Assembly (NCBI GenBank): GCA_016712745.1
Contig: JADJQN010000001.1
Coordinates: forward strand, 868,001-932,000
Direction: 5' to 3'
Source: Sandaracinaceae bacterium
Lineage (GTDB): Bacteria; Myxococcota_A; Polyangia; Polyangiales; JADJQN01
DNA length: 64,000 bases
Shown here: positions 1-10,000 of the stretch, piece after piece
Position numbering within the stretch: position 1 is the stretch's first letter
Layout of the letters: every line of letters begins with the position of its first letter
Position numbers and translations under genes: made by a program
Notes under the pieces: generated by a model
What the model was told of the DNA's origin: nothing
Database searches by the model: none
Seen by the model: only the letters and a program-made list of their open reading frames with translations

Positions 1-2
1 AC

Positions 3-1094
3 GTGCACTTCCGCGAGCCCGGGCAGGAGTACAAAGAAGACATCAGCTCGGGCTTACGAGCCGCGGCAGCGGGCGGCTTCACGCAAGTTTGCGCGATGCC
101 TAATACGCGCCCTACCAACGACTCGCGCGCCATTACCGAGATGATGGTCTCGCGTGCGAAGGAAGCCGGCGGCACGCGACTTCATCCAATTGGCGCAATC
201 ACCAAAGGCCTCGGGGGTGCTGAGCTCACCGAGATGGCCGACATGCGCGAAGCCGGCGCGATTGGTGTGAGCGACGACGGTCACTGCGTCATGAACGCGG
301 CGGTGATGCGGCGCGCACTCGAGTACGCGCGCACTTTCGATCTGGTCGTCTCTCAACATGCAGAGGACCACGACATGACCGCCGGCTCGCTCATGCACGA
401 GGGCGCCATCTCGACGCGTCTCGGCTTACGCGGGTGGCCACGCGAAGCAGAAGAAGTGATTGTTGCGCGCGACTTGATTTTGGCCGAGCTCACGGGCGCG
501 CGTTATCACGTGGCGCATGTGTCGAGCTTGGGCTCAGTGCGACTTCTGCGCGAAGCAAAAGCTCGCGGCCTGTCCGTCTCGGCGGAAGTCACGCCGCATC
601 ACCTGATGCTTACCGACGAAGCGCTCATCGGATACGACACAGCCTGCCGCGTGAATCCGCCATTACGCAGCGATGAGGATCGCGAAGCACTTCGCAACGC
701 GCTGCTGGACGGCACGATTGATTGCATCGCGACCGACCATGCGCCCCACTCTCCCCTCGAGAAGGATTGCGAGTTCGCTGCTGCGGCGCCCGGAATGATC
801 GGTCTTGAGACCGCCATGTCCGCGCTTCTCGAGCTAGTTCGCGATGACCGCATCTCGGCTCGGCGCTTGGTCGAGGCGCTGTCGACCGCGCCGGCCAAGA
901 TTGCTCGGCTCAGTGGCGGCACGCTTAAGAGTGGCTCCGCTGCGGATATCGCTGTGATTGACCCGCACGCCCGCTGGACGGTGACCAAGGACGCGCTACG
1001 TTCGAAGTCCCACAACACGCCATTGCTTGGACGCGAGCTGATGGGGCAAGTGAGTCACACTTTCGTGGACGGCAGACTGGTATTCGAGCGATGA
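3..1094 (+). CDS. pyrC: Dihydroorotase, type I (5' end missing)
   Basis: Catalyses the reversible cyclisation of carbamoyl-aspartate to dihydroorotate, the third step of pyrimidine synthesis, in the cytoplasm. The window opens inside the metal-binding HxH segment: the first visible residues HFREPGQ are the end of the DxHxHxREPG signature of class I dihydroorotases. PNTRPTNDS and the later TDHAPHS, which carries the catalytic Asp, are both present, and the C-terminus ends naturally. Roughly 50-60 N-terminal residues lie outside the window, so the true start is not visible. The stop overlaps the start of carA (ATGA), consistent with a pyrimidine operon. The only damage is the truncation by the window edge. 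Confidence 0.95.
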   Translation: MHFREPGQEYKEDISSGLRAAAAGGFTQVCAMPNTRPTNDSRAITEMMVSRAKEAGGTRLHPIGAITKGLGGAELTEMADMREAGAIGVSDDGHCVMNAAVMRRALEYARTFDLVVSQHAEDHDMTAGSLMHEGAISTRLGLRGWPREAEEVIVARDLILAELTGARYHVAHVSSLGSVRLLREAKARGLSVSAEVTPHHLMLTDEALIGYDTACRVNPPLRSDEDREALRNALLDGTIDCIATDHAPHSPLEKDCEFAAAAPGMIGLETAMSALLELVRDDRISARRLVEALSTAPAKIARLSGGTLKSGSAADIAVIDPHARWTVTKDALRSKSHNTPLLGRELMGQVSHTFVDGRLVFER

Positions 1095-2203
1095 CAGAAC
1101 GCGCACATTTGGTACTCGCAGATGGCACGGCCTTCCCGGGCACCGCCATGGGTGCGCCCGGCGCGACGACTGGCGAAGCCGTCTTCACGACCGGCATGAC
1201 GGGATACCAAGAGGTCCTGACGGACCCTTCGTACGCCGGCCAACTCGTGACCATGACAGCGCCCGAGATGGGCAACACCGGCGTCAACCCCGAAGACCAA
1301 GAGACACGCACGCCGTCGCTCGCCGGTTTCATCGTGCACGAGCTGTCGCGCGTGACTAGCAACTGGCGCGCAACCGAATCACTCGATGCGTATTTGAAGC
1401 GCAACAAGATCGTCGGCATCACGGGCGTCGATACACGCACGCTCACTCGCCACCTACGTGACAACGGTTCGCAGATGGCGTGCATCGGTACGGACGACGT
1501 CAAGACATTGCACGACCGCGCGAAAGCCGCGCCCCCTATGACCGGCCGCGACCTCACCGATCTTGTCACGTGCAAGCAAACGCACGAATGGACCGAAGGC
1601 AGCGGAGTGTGGAAGATCGCACACGACCGACAAGGTCGTAGGCACCACGTCGTCGCGATTGATTACGGCGTGAAGGAAAACATTCTGCGCTGCCTCGTGG
1701 ACGTGGGTTGCAAAGTCACGGTCGTTCCGTCGCGCACAACCGCGGACCAAGTCCTCGCGCTCAAGCCCGATGGAGTCTTCTTGTCGAATGGGCCTGGCGA
1801 TCCCGCCGCCGTAAAGCATGGGATTGAGACCGTGCGGTCCCTGCTCGGCAAAAAGCCGGTCTTCGGTATTTGCCTGGGCCATCAGATTCTGGGGCTCGCG
1901 CTCGGCGGCTCGACGTACAAGCTCAAGTTTGGGCATCGCGGGTTGAATCAGCCGGTGAAAGATTTGGCGACTGGGCGCGTTGAAGTCACGACGCAGAACC
2001 ATGGTTTTTGCGTCGACCTCGATTCGCTCAAGGGAAAGTGCGACATGACGCATATCCACCTCAACGATGGAACTTGCGAAGGGATTGTCCATCCCGACTC
2101 AGGAGCGTTTAGCGTGCAGTACCATCCCGAAGCGAGCGCGGGTCCGCATGATGCGCGCTATCTCTTTGATCGCTTCGTCGCGAACATGGACCAAAAGGCG
2201 TGA
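1091..2203 (+). CDS. carA: Carbamoyl-phosphate synthase small subunit
   Basis: Glutamine amidotransferase subunit that supplies ammonia to CarB for carbamoyl phosphate, used in pyrimidine and arginine synthesis. The 370-residue length is normal. The N-terminal CPSase small-chain domain (about 1-140) is followed by a class I amidotransferase domain with SNGPGDP, the nucleophile motif GICLGHQ (Cys261) and the HPEASAGPHD segment carrying the His/Glu of the triad. The ATG start overlaps the pyrC stop by four bases, so the two are probably translationally coupled. carB is not next to it; the following gene is an alpha/beta hydrolase, so the large subunit must be encoded elsewhere. Confidence 0.96.
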   Translation: MTERAHLVLADGTAFPGTAMGAPGATTGEAVFTTGMTGYQEVLTDPSYAGQLVTMTAPEMGNTGVNPEDQETRTPSLAGFIVHELSRVTSNWRATESLDAYLKRNKIVGITGVDTRTLTRHLRDNGSQMACIGTDDVKTLHDRAKAAPPMTGRDLTDLVTCKQTHEWTEGSGVWKIAHDRQGRRHHVVAIDYGVKENILRCLVDVGCKVTVVPSRTTADQVLALKPDGVFLSNGPGDPAAVKHGIETVRSLLGKKPVFGICLGHQILGLALGGSTYKLKFGHRGLNQPVKDLATGRVEVTTQNHGFCVDLDSLKGKCDMTHIHLNDGTCEGIVHPDSGAFSVQYHPEASAGPHDARYLFDRFVANMDQKA

Positions 2204-3078
2204 GCTCGCCTGCGCGCGAGGTGCGCGATGCGGATGTTGAGCACCGCCGCATACAGGTAGCGGACGACGTCTGCCTGCACGTGGTGCATGCGGGCGCAGG
2301 CACCCCGGTGGTCTTGCTGCACGGCTTCCCGCAGTTCTGGTGGGCTTGGCGTTATCAGATCCCCGCACTCGTCGACGCCGGCTACCATGTGATCGCTCCC
2401 GACCTGCGCGGTTACAACGACTCGGACAAGCCGCACGGAGTCAAGCGCTACCGCATGAAAGAGCTGGTCGCGGACGTGCGAGCCCTCATCAAGGCGTTTG
2501 GATACTCGCGGGTAAACCTCGTCGCACACGATTGGGGCGGCGTCATTGCGTTTCCATTTGCCGCGCGGCACCCCGAAATGCTCGAACGCTTAATTGTCCT
2601 GAATGCGCCTCATCCAGCGGTGTTTATGCGCGAGCTGCGCACGTTCGAGCAGCTCAGAAAATCATGGTACGTGTTTGCGTTCCAACTGCCGCGAATTCCT
2701 GAGTACCGTCTCGGCAAGCCCGATTTTGCCGCGCGCATCTTTCGCGGCCTCTCACGCAATCGTGCCCACTTCACCGACGACGTCATCGCACGCTTCCGCG
2801 ACGCAATCATGAAGCCTGGCGCCCGCACTGCGATGCTTAACTACTATCGCGCTTCGATGAGCGCGCCGAGCAAGTTGGCAACCATCAAGCCCCCAACGCG
2901 AATCATCTGGGGCGAAGAGGATGTCGCACTCGGCCTTTCTCTTCTGAACGGTTTGGACGAACACATTCCCGGCGTCGACATTCAGCGTGTTCCTAATGCA
3001 AGCCACTGGGTCAACGAGGACGCACCCGAGCGAGTGAATGAGCTCATCATCGACTTTCTACGGCAACCGGTAGCGTGA
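2200..3078 (+). CDS. Alpha/beta hydrolase, epoxide-hydrolase-like
   Basis: A 292-residue alpha/beta hydrolase. The oxyanion-hole motif HGFPQFWWAWR near the N-terminus and AHDWGG with Asp111 as nucleophile are typical of epoxide hydrolases and haloalkane dehalogenases. NASHWVNED supplies the catalytic His269, and WGEEDVAL probably carries the acid. HGFPxxxxxWR favours epoxide hydrolase over dehalogenase, but the substrate cannot be read from sequence. The GTG start overlaps the carA stop (GTGA) and the stop overlaps the next start, so it appears to be in one transcript with pyrC and carA although no link to pyrimidines is evident. No signal peptide, so probably cytoplasmic. Confidence 0.88.
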   Translation: MSSPAREVRDADVEHRRIQVADDVCLHVVHAGAGTPVVLLHGFPQFWWAWRYQIPALVDAGYHVIAPDLRGYNDSDKPHGVKRYRMKELVADVRALIKAFGYSRVNLVAHDWGGVIAFPFAARHPEMLERLIVLNAPHPAVFMRELRTFEQLRKSWYVFAFQLPRIPEYRLGKPDFAARIFRGLSRNRAHFTDDVIARFRDAIMKPGARTAMLNYYRASMSAPSKLATIKPPTRIIWGEEDVALGLSLLNGLDEHIPGVDIQRVPNASHWVNEDAPERVNELIIDFLRQPVA

Positions 3079-4379
3079 GCCGCATGCGAATACTAAACGT
3101 AGCTCTTCTTGCAGTACTGACCTTGTCCGGGTGCAGCGAGGCGCCGATGCGCACGGCACTCGATGCCGGCCCCGAGCCAGTCCCTGACATGGGCGGCGCC
3201 GATGCCGCGGCGGATGACATGCACGTGGCAGACGCGGATTCGGTGGATGCAAGCAATTGCGCCGAACCATTGGTCGCTCCTGTAGCGCCGTTGAGTCCTC
3301 AGGCGGGCGAGCTCTTCTACGCGCAGCTCGGCCTCGGTGGTCTTAGCATGGGCGAGTCAGCGTTGCTCGTTGGTCCCGACGGAACGGTCGTGCTCATCGA
3401 CGTTGCGAATAGCAGTCACGACGACGACATCGAAGATGCGCTGAACGCCATCACCGGCGGCACGACGGTGAATCACATCGTTCTCACGCACTTTCATGCG
3501 GACCACGGGGACGGCCTCGCGGACCTGCTCGGACGCGTCACACTGACCGGCCGCATCGTTCATCGCGGCTTTACCGACCTGACGGCCGCAGCGAATGCGG
3601 CAACCATTGATTCTGTGTGTGAGTCGATCGCGGCACGGGCGAGCGCCGACACGCCGCTCTGCTCTGCGGCCGTGCCCGCTCCGTGTTCAGAGTCCGCGCG
3701 TAGCGGCACCTATCCGGCGACGGCATGCGACGGCTTTACGAGTGCCGATTTATCGCTCGGCGCCGATGCGCGAATCGATTTCATTGCCGCCAACGGCCGC
3801 ATCGGCAGCGAAAACTATGAAAGTTCCGTAGAAGCGATCGATGCGACCGACAGCAACGGCGAGAACGCACGAAGTGTGGTCGCCGTAGTTTCGCAGGGCG
3901 CGTTCCGTATGTTAGTCGCTGGCGATCTGACAGGCGGAGGCTCAGACACGAACGATGTCGAGTCGTTTTACGCGTCGCGTCTCGGCGACGCCGGCGTCGG
4001 CGTGAGCGGCGTCGATGTTTTGCACGCCGGACACCACGGCCGCAACACCTCGACGAACACAACCTGGGCGAATCGACTACTCCCCAACGACGGGCGTAGT
4101 CGCAACGTGGTCATGGGCATCAGCACCTTGCACCTGCAGTCACCGCACGCAGAAGTGCTCGCGACACTCCTCGACGAAAGCCGCCTGAACGACGGACGCG
4201 TGTGGACTACTACCGTCTCGACGGGCGGGGCAACCGCGGAAGACCTCGTGGACGCGGACGGCGGAATGGTGGTGCTCGCAACGTTCAACGGCGGCGCAAC
4301 CTACGCCGTTCAGGCGATAGCTTCCGACGGCCGCGTAATCGCAAGCGGAGCATATCGAAGCGTCGGCGTGTGCCCGTGA
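3075..4379 (+). CDS. Metallo-beta-lactamase-fold lipoprotein, ComEC-like
   Basis: A 434-residue exported lipoprotein. The N-terminus has a signal peptide ending in a lipobox (LTLSGC), followed by an Asp/Ala-rich linker. The catalytic fold has the zinc-binding motif HFHADHGDG (His139, His141, Asp143, His144), AGDLTG, and VLHAGHHGRNTS, the AxHHG pattern of the ComEC/Rec2 metallo-beta-lactamase subgroup. Known members include the extracellular domain of the DNA-uptake channel ComEC, but the channel's membrane segments are absent here. The GTG start overlaps the preceding stop by four bases. A secreted or outer-membrane-anchored hydrolase is likely; nuclease or phosphodiesterase activity is possible but not shown. 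Confidence 0.85.
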   Translation: MSRMRILNVALLAVLTLSGCSEAPMRTALDAGPEPVPDMGGADAAADDMHVADADSVDASNCAEPLVAPVAPLSPQAGELFYAQLGLGGLSMGESALLVGPDGTVVLIDVANSSHDDDIEDALNAITGGTTVNHIVLTHFHADHGDGLADLLGRVTLTGRIVHRGFTDLTAAANAATIDSVCESIAARASADTPLCSAAVPAPCSESARSGTYPATACDGFTSADLSLGADARIDFIAANGRIGSENYESSVEAIDATDSNGENARSVVAVVSQGAFRMLVAGDLTGGGSDTNDVESFYASRLGDAGVGVSGVDVLHAGHHGRNTSTNTTWANRLLPNDGRSRNVVMGISTLHLQSPHAEVLATLLDESRLNDGRVWTTTVSTGGATAEDLVDADGGMVVLATFNGGATYAVQAIASDGRVIASGAYRSVGVCP

Positions 4380-4431
4380 CTGATTAGGACATGAGTGTGC
4401 GGCGCGGCGTTCCCCAATCGGAGCGCGTCAG

Positions 4432-4977
4432 TCAGGCGACGGACGAAGCGAGATTCGCGCTGAGCGTGAGCCCCTCTGTGGTGATCGCTAGATTCGCTTG
4501 CGTGACGCGCGTCTGAAAGTGGCGTTGTGGCTGCAGCATCTTCGGGAGGGCCACGTTCGTGCTGAGCGTCTTGCCGGTACTCCACGCAAGAATCGTGGCC
4601 TCACCGCTAAGGGCATCGTTCACTTTGGCGATGATGGGTTTCTCGATGAAACCCGGCAGGTTGCGGATGTCGGCGGTTTGGATCTCGAACTGGAAGGAAA
4701 GGCGCGTGTCGTCGCCGTTGCCTTGCAATGTAATCAATACGTCGATGCAAAGATCTTCGATGCTCAGCGGAACGCCGATGCCAAGCACGGGCCACTCGAC
4801 GCGGACGTTGCCCGTTGCGCGCGCGCCGCGATCAGGAACGAGAGTGAACGTGTGCACGGCATCGATGTCGATGGTGCGTGTTCCTTCATCCTCGGATGAC
4901 AGATCGATGCGCATGGGAACCATCCCGCGAACAACTGCTTCGATTTCAGACTGCGGAAAGGTGATGGTTGCGTCCAT
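4432..4977 (-). CDS. Hypothetical protein, possible YceB/DUF1439-like lipid-binding fold
   Basis: Not firmly recognised. The protein of about 181 residues starts at MDATITFPQSEIE. An upstream in-frame GTG at 5055 would add 26 residues but lies inside the palindromic element, so it was not chosen. The opening pattern (a strand, then a helix that could bind a groove), alternating hydrophobic strands and a late segment NLPGFIEKPIIAKVNDAL loosely resemble the DUF1439/YceB family. That is a guess from pattern only. There is no signal peptide, lipobox or transmembrane segment. It lies downstream of uvrA on the same strand, separated from it by the REPIN-like pair. The convergent neighbour ends 52 bases away. 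Confidence 0.6.
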   Translation of the reverse strand: MDATITFPQSEIEAVVRGMVPMRIDLSSEDEGTRTIDIDAVHTFTLVPDRGARATGNVRVEWPVLGIGVPLSIEDLCIDVLITLQGNGDDTRLSFQFEIQTADIRNLPGFIEKPIIAKVNDALSGEATILAWSTGKTLSTNVALPKMLQPQRHFQTRVTQANLAITTEGLTLSANLASSVA

Positions 4978-5052
4978 GGTGAGAGACTGCCACGCCGCGA
5001 TCGGCTTGCCACGCAGTTTTATCGCGTGCGGGTGTGGCGATTTTGTCGCCCC

Positions 5053-5150
5053 CACGAAAAGGGGACGTTCCCCTTTTCGTGTTTCGGAAAAGGGTCCGAG
5101 AAGAAGGAACGTCGCGTTTACCGAAAAAGGGGAACGTCCCCTTTATTCGG
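5053..5150. repeat. REPIN-like pair of GGGGACGTTCCCC palindromes
   Basis: Two palindromes in opposite orientation. The first (5053-5081) has perfect 13-base arms (CACGAAAAGGGGA and its complement) around a central CGT. The second (5121-5150) has arms CCGAA+AAAGGGG around AACGT. The asymmetric cores (ACGTT versus AACGT) and the 39-base spacer match the layout of a REPIN, two REP sequences in inverted order. The second palindrome lies inside the 3' end of the uvrA reading frame and encodes its last residues and stop. It could also act as a transcription terminator for the leftward gene. Single copies with the same core occur near 36.86 and 45.63 kb. Confidence 0.75.
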
Positions 5151-7004
5151 TCGAAGCTGCTTCGCTTCCGCTAGCTCTTTCTTCAGCACGGCGCCGGTGT
5201 GGCTTCCTCGGACTTTCGCGATGTCCTCCGGCGTGCCCGCCGCCACGACAGTTCCGCCTGCCGCGCCGCCTTCCGGCCCCATGTCGATGATCCAATCGGA
5301 CGCGAGCATCACGTCGGTATGGTGTTCGATCACAACCACCGTATCGCCTCGATCGACGAGACGATTGAGCAGGCCGATCAGACGCCGCACGTCGTCTCGA
5401 TGCAAACCTGTTGTCGGCTCGTCCATCACGTAGAGCGTTGGCCCACCCGACGCCCCTCCGAGCTCAGCGACAAGCTTGATGCGTTGGGCCTCGCCCCCGC
5501 TCAGAGTGTTCGACGGCTGGCCCAGTTTGAGATAGCCGAGACCGAGATCTGCGAGCAGTCGCAGAGGCGCTGCGACCTTGGAGAACGGGTGAAGCTTCTC
5601 CGCCGCCTCCTCGATGTCGAGGTTGAGCAGACCAGCAGCGTCGAAGCCGGTGAGCTTCACCGCACGCGTCTCGTCGTTGAAGCGCATACCATTGCAGTCT
5701 TCGCACGGCACAAGCACTTCCGGCAGGAACGACATCTCTACAGTAAGCGCGCCCTGCCCTTCGCACGACGGACACCGGCCGGCAGCGACATTGAATGAGA
5801 AGCGTGAAGCGGTATAGCCGCGCGCGCGAGCTTCAGGCGTTGCGGCAAGAAGGCGACGCAGCTCATCCCAGATGCCAACGTAGGTAGCAGGCACGGAGCG
5901 GGGCGTGCGGCCGATGGGACTTTGATCCATCTCGATGGCGCGCTTGATGTTCTCGATACCTTTGAGTGTCGCGAACGCGCCCGGCTTATCAGTCTCGAGC
6001 TTGAGGGCCTGACGCGCGGCCCGCAATAAGACCTCGCGCACCAACGTGCTCTTGCCCGAGCCGCTCACGCCCGTCACCGACACGAGACGACCGAGGGGGA
6101 TGTCTACGCTCACGTTCTTGAGATTGTGTTCGCGCGCGCCTTTCAAACTCAGCATCGGACCTTTGCCAACCGGACGACGCACCTTTGGAATGAGCGGCCC
6201 CTTCGCGAGCGAGGTGCCGGTGACCGACTTGGGATCGGCGAGCACCTTGCTCGCTTTGCCCGCGGCAATCACGTGACCGCCACGACTCCCGCCGCCCGGG
6301 CCCACATCGATCAGATGATCAGCTGCGCGAATGGTTTCGGAGTCGTGTTCGACAACCAACACCGAACACCCTTTATCGACAAGCGCGCGCAGCGCTGCGA
6401 GCAGCAAGCTGGTGTCGCGAGGGTGCAGGCCGATAGTCGGCTCGTCGAGGACGTAAAGAATTCCGGTGAGTCCGCTGCCAAGCTGCGCCGCGAGGCGCAC
6501 ACGCTGAGTCTCGCCGCCGCTCAACGTGTTGGCCGCGCGATCGAGTCCGAGATAGCCGAGGCCCACCTGTTCCAGAAAGGCGATCCGCAAAAGCAGCTCT
6601 TTCATCGGAGCGCGCGCTACCTCGGCACTGCGACCTTCGAACTCAAGCTTCATGATGGTCTGCCTGGCATCACTGACGCTTTGCTTGAAGAGCTCGTCAA
6701 TCGGCTTTTCGTTCACTGTAACGGCCCGCGCCAGCGGAGACAGGCGCGACCCATGGCAGTCGTCGCATGGCGTTTCGACTTCGCGCGCACTTTTCCCGCG
6801 TCCCTTAAGTTCGACAAGGACGCCCTTGCCTTCGCACGCCTCGCATGCGCCTTGCTTCGTATTGAACGAGAAGAAGCGTGGATCCAGCTCCGGAAAGCCA
6901 CGACCACAGGACGGGCATGCGCGCTTGCTCGAGAGCAGAGTTTCCTCGCCCGCCGCGATCACGCGCGCAGTGCCGTCACCGAGCAAAAGCGCGCGCCTTA
7001 GCAT
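5118..7004 (-). CDS. uvrA: UvrA-like protein, C-terminal part of a split double-length gene
   Basis: Continues the second UvrA unit of the gene upstream. From MLRRALLLGDG it carries zinc-finger pairs CPSCG...CEACEGKG and CPSCEGQG...CEDCNG, an ABC signature LSGGETQR with LDEPTIGLHPRD, a Walker A GVSGSGKST, and a second signature LSGGEAQR with MDEPTTGLHRDD. The frame extends upstream to 7298 but residues before 7004 there are non-homologous. The upstream part ends in TGA that shares its A with this ATG (TGATG), preceded by GAGG, so re-initiation is possible. Homology runs smoothly across the junction if one base is restored between GDVQAGD and EFEV, so a frameshift or sequence error is the simpler reading. 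The last residues, about NKGDVPLFR, are encoded by the REPIN-like palindrome. Confidence 0.85.
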   Translation of the reverse strand: MLRRALLLGDGTARVIAAGEETLLSSKRACPSCGRGFPELDPRFFSFNTKQGACEACEGKGVLVELKGRGKSAREVETPCDDCHGSRLSPLARAVTVNEKPIDELFKQSVSDARQTIMKLEFEGRSAEVARAPMKELLLRIAFLEQVGLGYLGLDRAANTLSGGETQRVRLAAQLGSGLTGILYVLDEPTIGLHPRDTSLLLAALRALVDKGCSVLVVEHDSETIRAADHLIDVGPGGGSRGGHVIAAGKASKVLADPKSVTGTSLAKGPLIPKVRRPVGKGPMLSLKGAREHNLKNVSVDIPLGRLVSVTGVSGSGKSTLVREVLLRAARQALKLETDKPGAFATLKGIENIKRAIEMDQSPIGRTPRSVPATYVGIWDELRRLLAATPEARARGYTASRFSFNVAAGRCPSCEGQGALTVEMSFLPEVLVPCEDCNGMRFNDETRAVKLTGFDAAGLLNLDIEEAAEKLHPFSKVAAPLRLLADLGLGYLKLGQPSNTLSGGEAQRIKLVAELGGASGGPTLYVMDEPTTGLHRDDVRRLIGLLNRLVDRGDTVVVIEHHTDVMLASDWIIDMGPEGGAAGGTVVAAGTPEDIAKVRGSHTGAVLKKELAEAKQLRPNKGDVPLFR

Positions 7005-10000
7005 CACCTCAAATTCGCATCTCCGGCCTGCACATCGCCGATGACAAACTCGATGTCGTGCTCTTTGAAGCGCTCGACCTTCATACCGCGCGTGATGGGC
7101 ATGAGCTTTCCGTCTACGAGCGCGTGAGTGATCTTTTCTTTCGATGCGCGTGCGAAGACCGGGCCGTGATGGCCTTTGCGTGCGCGCACGACCGGAGCGA
7201 GCACCGTCACGCTGGTTTTCTTGCCAACGCGTCCTCGAATATCGTCGGCAAGCACGCCAGGCTGCCGAGGGGCAATCGGCACGCGACAATCTGGGCAATG
7301 CAGAAGCCCGGCACGCGCGTAGATTAGCCGCAGATAGTGAGCGATTTCCGTGACGGTGGCGACCGTGCTGTTCGCGCCGCCGCGCGTGACGCGCTGTTCG
7401 AGCGACACACTCGGAGGCAATCCAGCAACGCGATCGACGTTGGGCCTCGGCAGCTGCGGGAGATACTGCCGCGCATACGGCGAGAGTGTTTCGAGATACC
7501 GACGCTGCGCTTCTGCATGAATGACGTCAAACGCGAGCGTGCTCTTACCACTGCCGCTTGGCCCGGTGACCACCACGAGCTTTTCACGGGGAACGCTCGC
7601 GCTGACATCGCGCAGATTGTGTTCGCGCGCGCCTTGCACCGTGATGTGCCCTGCACGATCGGACGTCGCGACCGAGCTCTTGGCGCGAGGCGGTGGGGGT
7701 GGCAGAGGAGCTTCGCTACCGAGCGCTCGCGCTAGATAGGGAGCCGTGAGCGATTCCTTGACGCGCGCGACTTCTTGGGGAGTGCCCTCTGCAACGATGC
7801 GACCGCCGCGCTCGCCGGCGAGGGGGCCAAGGTCGATGACGTAGTCGGATACTGCGGCAACCCGCAAATCATGCTCGACCACAATCACAGTGTCGCCGCG
7901 ATCGACGAGCGCCTGCAAAACTTCGAGCAGCGGCGACACATCGTCGTGGTGCAAGCCCGCCGTCGGTTCATCAAGAACGATAAGCGAGCCCTTCTTGGCC
8001 TCCGCGAGCGATTCCGCGAGCTTCAAACGTTGCGCCTCGCCACCGGACAAGGTGCTTAAGGGTTGGCCGAGGCGTAAATATGAAAGGCCCACGCTCACCA
8101 GAGGCGCGAGACGCTTCTCGAGCTCTTTGTCGCCAGCGAAGTGTGTCAGCGCTTCATGCGCGGTCATCGCCAGAACGTCGGCAACGTTTCTTCCCTCGAC
8201 TTGCACATCGAGCGCCGCTCCAACGAAACGCTTTCCGCCGCATTCCGGGCACGAGAATGTGACGTCGGCCAAGAACTGCATCTCAATCGTCTCGGCGCCC
8301 TCGCCTTTGCACGCTTCGCAGCGACCGCCGGGCACATTGAAGGAGAAGAAACCCGGGCCGTAACCGCGCTCCTTCGCGAGAGGCTGCGATGCGAAGCGCT
8401 TGCGAAGCACATCCCAAATCTGCAGATACGTGGCCGGGTTGCCACGCGACGTACGACCGAGCGGACTCTGATCAACGTGCACTACGTCCGTGATCAAATC
8501 GGCTCCCTCAAGCTTGGCGTATGGAAGCGTTTCTTGGCCCAGGCCGGCGAGCGCCTTGGAGAGAGCCGGCACGAGCGTCTCCAAGATCAAACTGCTCTTA
8601 CCCGACCCGCTCACGCCCGTGACGCACGTCAGCGCGCCGACTGGGATCTGAATATCCACGTTCTTGAGATTGTGCCCGGTTGCGCCAAAGAGGCGGATGA
8701 ACTGCTTTGCTTTGCGGCGCTCCCCTTTGTACGGCAGCGCGTGCGAGAGTGCCCGCGCGGTTGCGGTTGCGGCGCGGGCGAGCGCGGCCGGAGTGCCGTC
8801 GAACACGACCTGTCCGCCCAACTCGCCAGCGCCTGGCCCGAGTTCGATAACGCGGTCAGCACCGGCGATGAAGGCAGGGTCGTGTTCGACAACGAGCGCG
8901 AGATTCTCGCCCTCGGTCAAACGACGCACGACGCGGAAGAGCTTTTCCACATCGCTCGCATGCAGCCCGACGGTCGGCTCATCGAGCACGAACATCGCGC
9001 CCGTCAGCGAGGAGCCAAGAGCGCTCGTAAGCGCGACTCGCTGCGCCTCGCCACCGGACAACGTCCGCGACGCACGGTCAAGCGTGAGGTACTCGAGCCC
9101 GACTTCGCAAAGAGTGCGAAGCCGAGAGGTACATTCGCGCAGCACGAGGGCCGTGGCGGGGTCGTTCTGCCATTTGGGCGCTTGCCGCTCCAGGAATTCA
9201 AGCCCTGCACTGACGCTCGTCGCGTAGAAATCCGTGATGCTCTTGCCTTCGATCTTCCAGTTTTGCGCGCCCTGCTTCAGTCGCGTGCCCTGGCATGCCT
9301 CGCACTTTTCGTAGCTGCGGTAGCGCGAGAGCAGGACACGAACGTGCATTTTATACGCCCGCGTCTCAAGCCACGCGAACCATCCACGCAAGCCGCCCCA
9401 ACCCTTGGGCCATCCCTTTTCATCGCCTTCAATAAGCCACTCGTACTGCTTCTCCGTAAGTTGTTCGACAGGTACGTCGAGCGGAACGGAGGCGAGCTTC
9501 GCGTGCTTCACGAGCTCTTTGCGCTCCCACGTCGTGGACTTCCCCGTCCATGGACGAATCGCGCCGCCGGCCAACGTTTTGCGGCGATCAGGGAGTACGC
9601 GTTCCCAATCAACGCCGATCGTGCGCCCGAAACCACGACAGATTTCGCACGCTCCGATCGGGCTGTTGAAAGAGAAGATGCCTGGCGTGGCATCGCGAAA
9701 CGAAAGGTCGCAGTGCGCGCAATGGAGCGCGCGCGAGAAACGCAGCGTGTCCTTGCCTTCGACGACGACATCGACACGCCCCGCGCCCCGCTGCATCGCC
9801 ATTTCGATAGCTTCAACCAAGCGAGCCTTGTCGGCGTCGCGCGCGACAGTTCTATCCGCGATAACCTCGAGGATGGAAACGGGGCCGACGTCGCCCTCGC
9901 CCTTCTTCGCCGTGGGCTTCGAGGTCGAGTGCGAGGCGGCCTTCTTCGCCGCGCCTTTGGTTGCAGCGCCTTTCTTTGCAGCGCCGGCGCCCACTACGTC

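Noticed and set aside
7005..7298. Upstream extension of the second UvrA reading frame
   Set aside because: Residues before 7004 are out-of-frame translation of the first UvrA part and show no homology.
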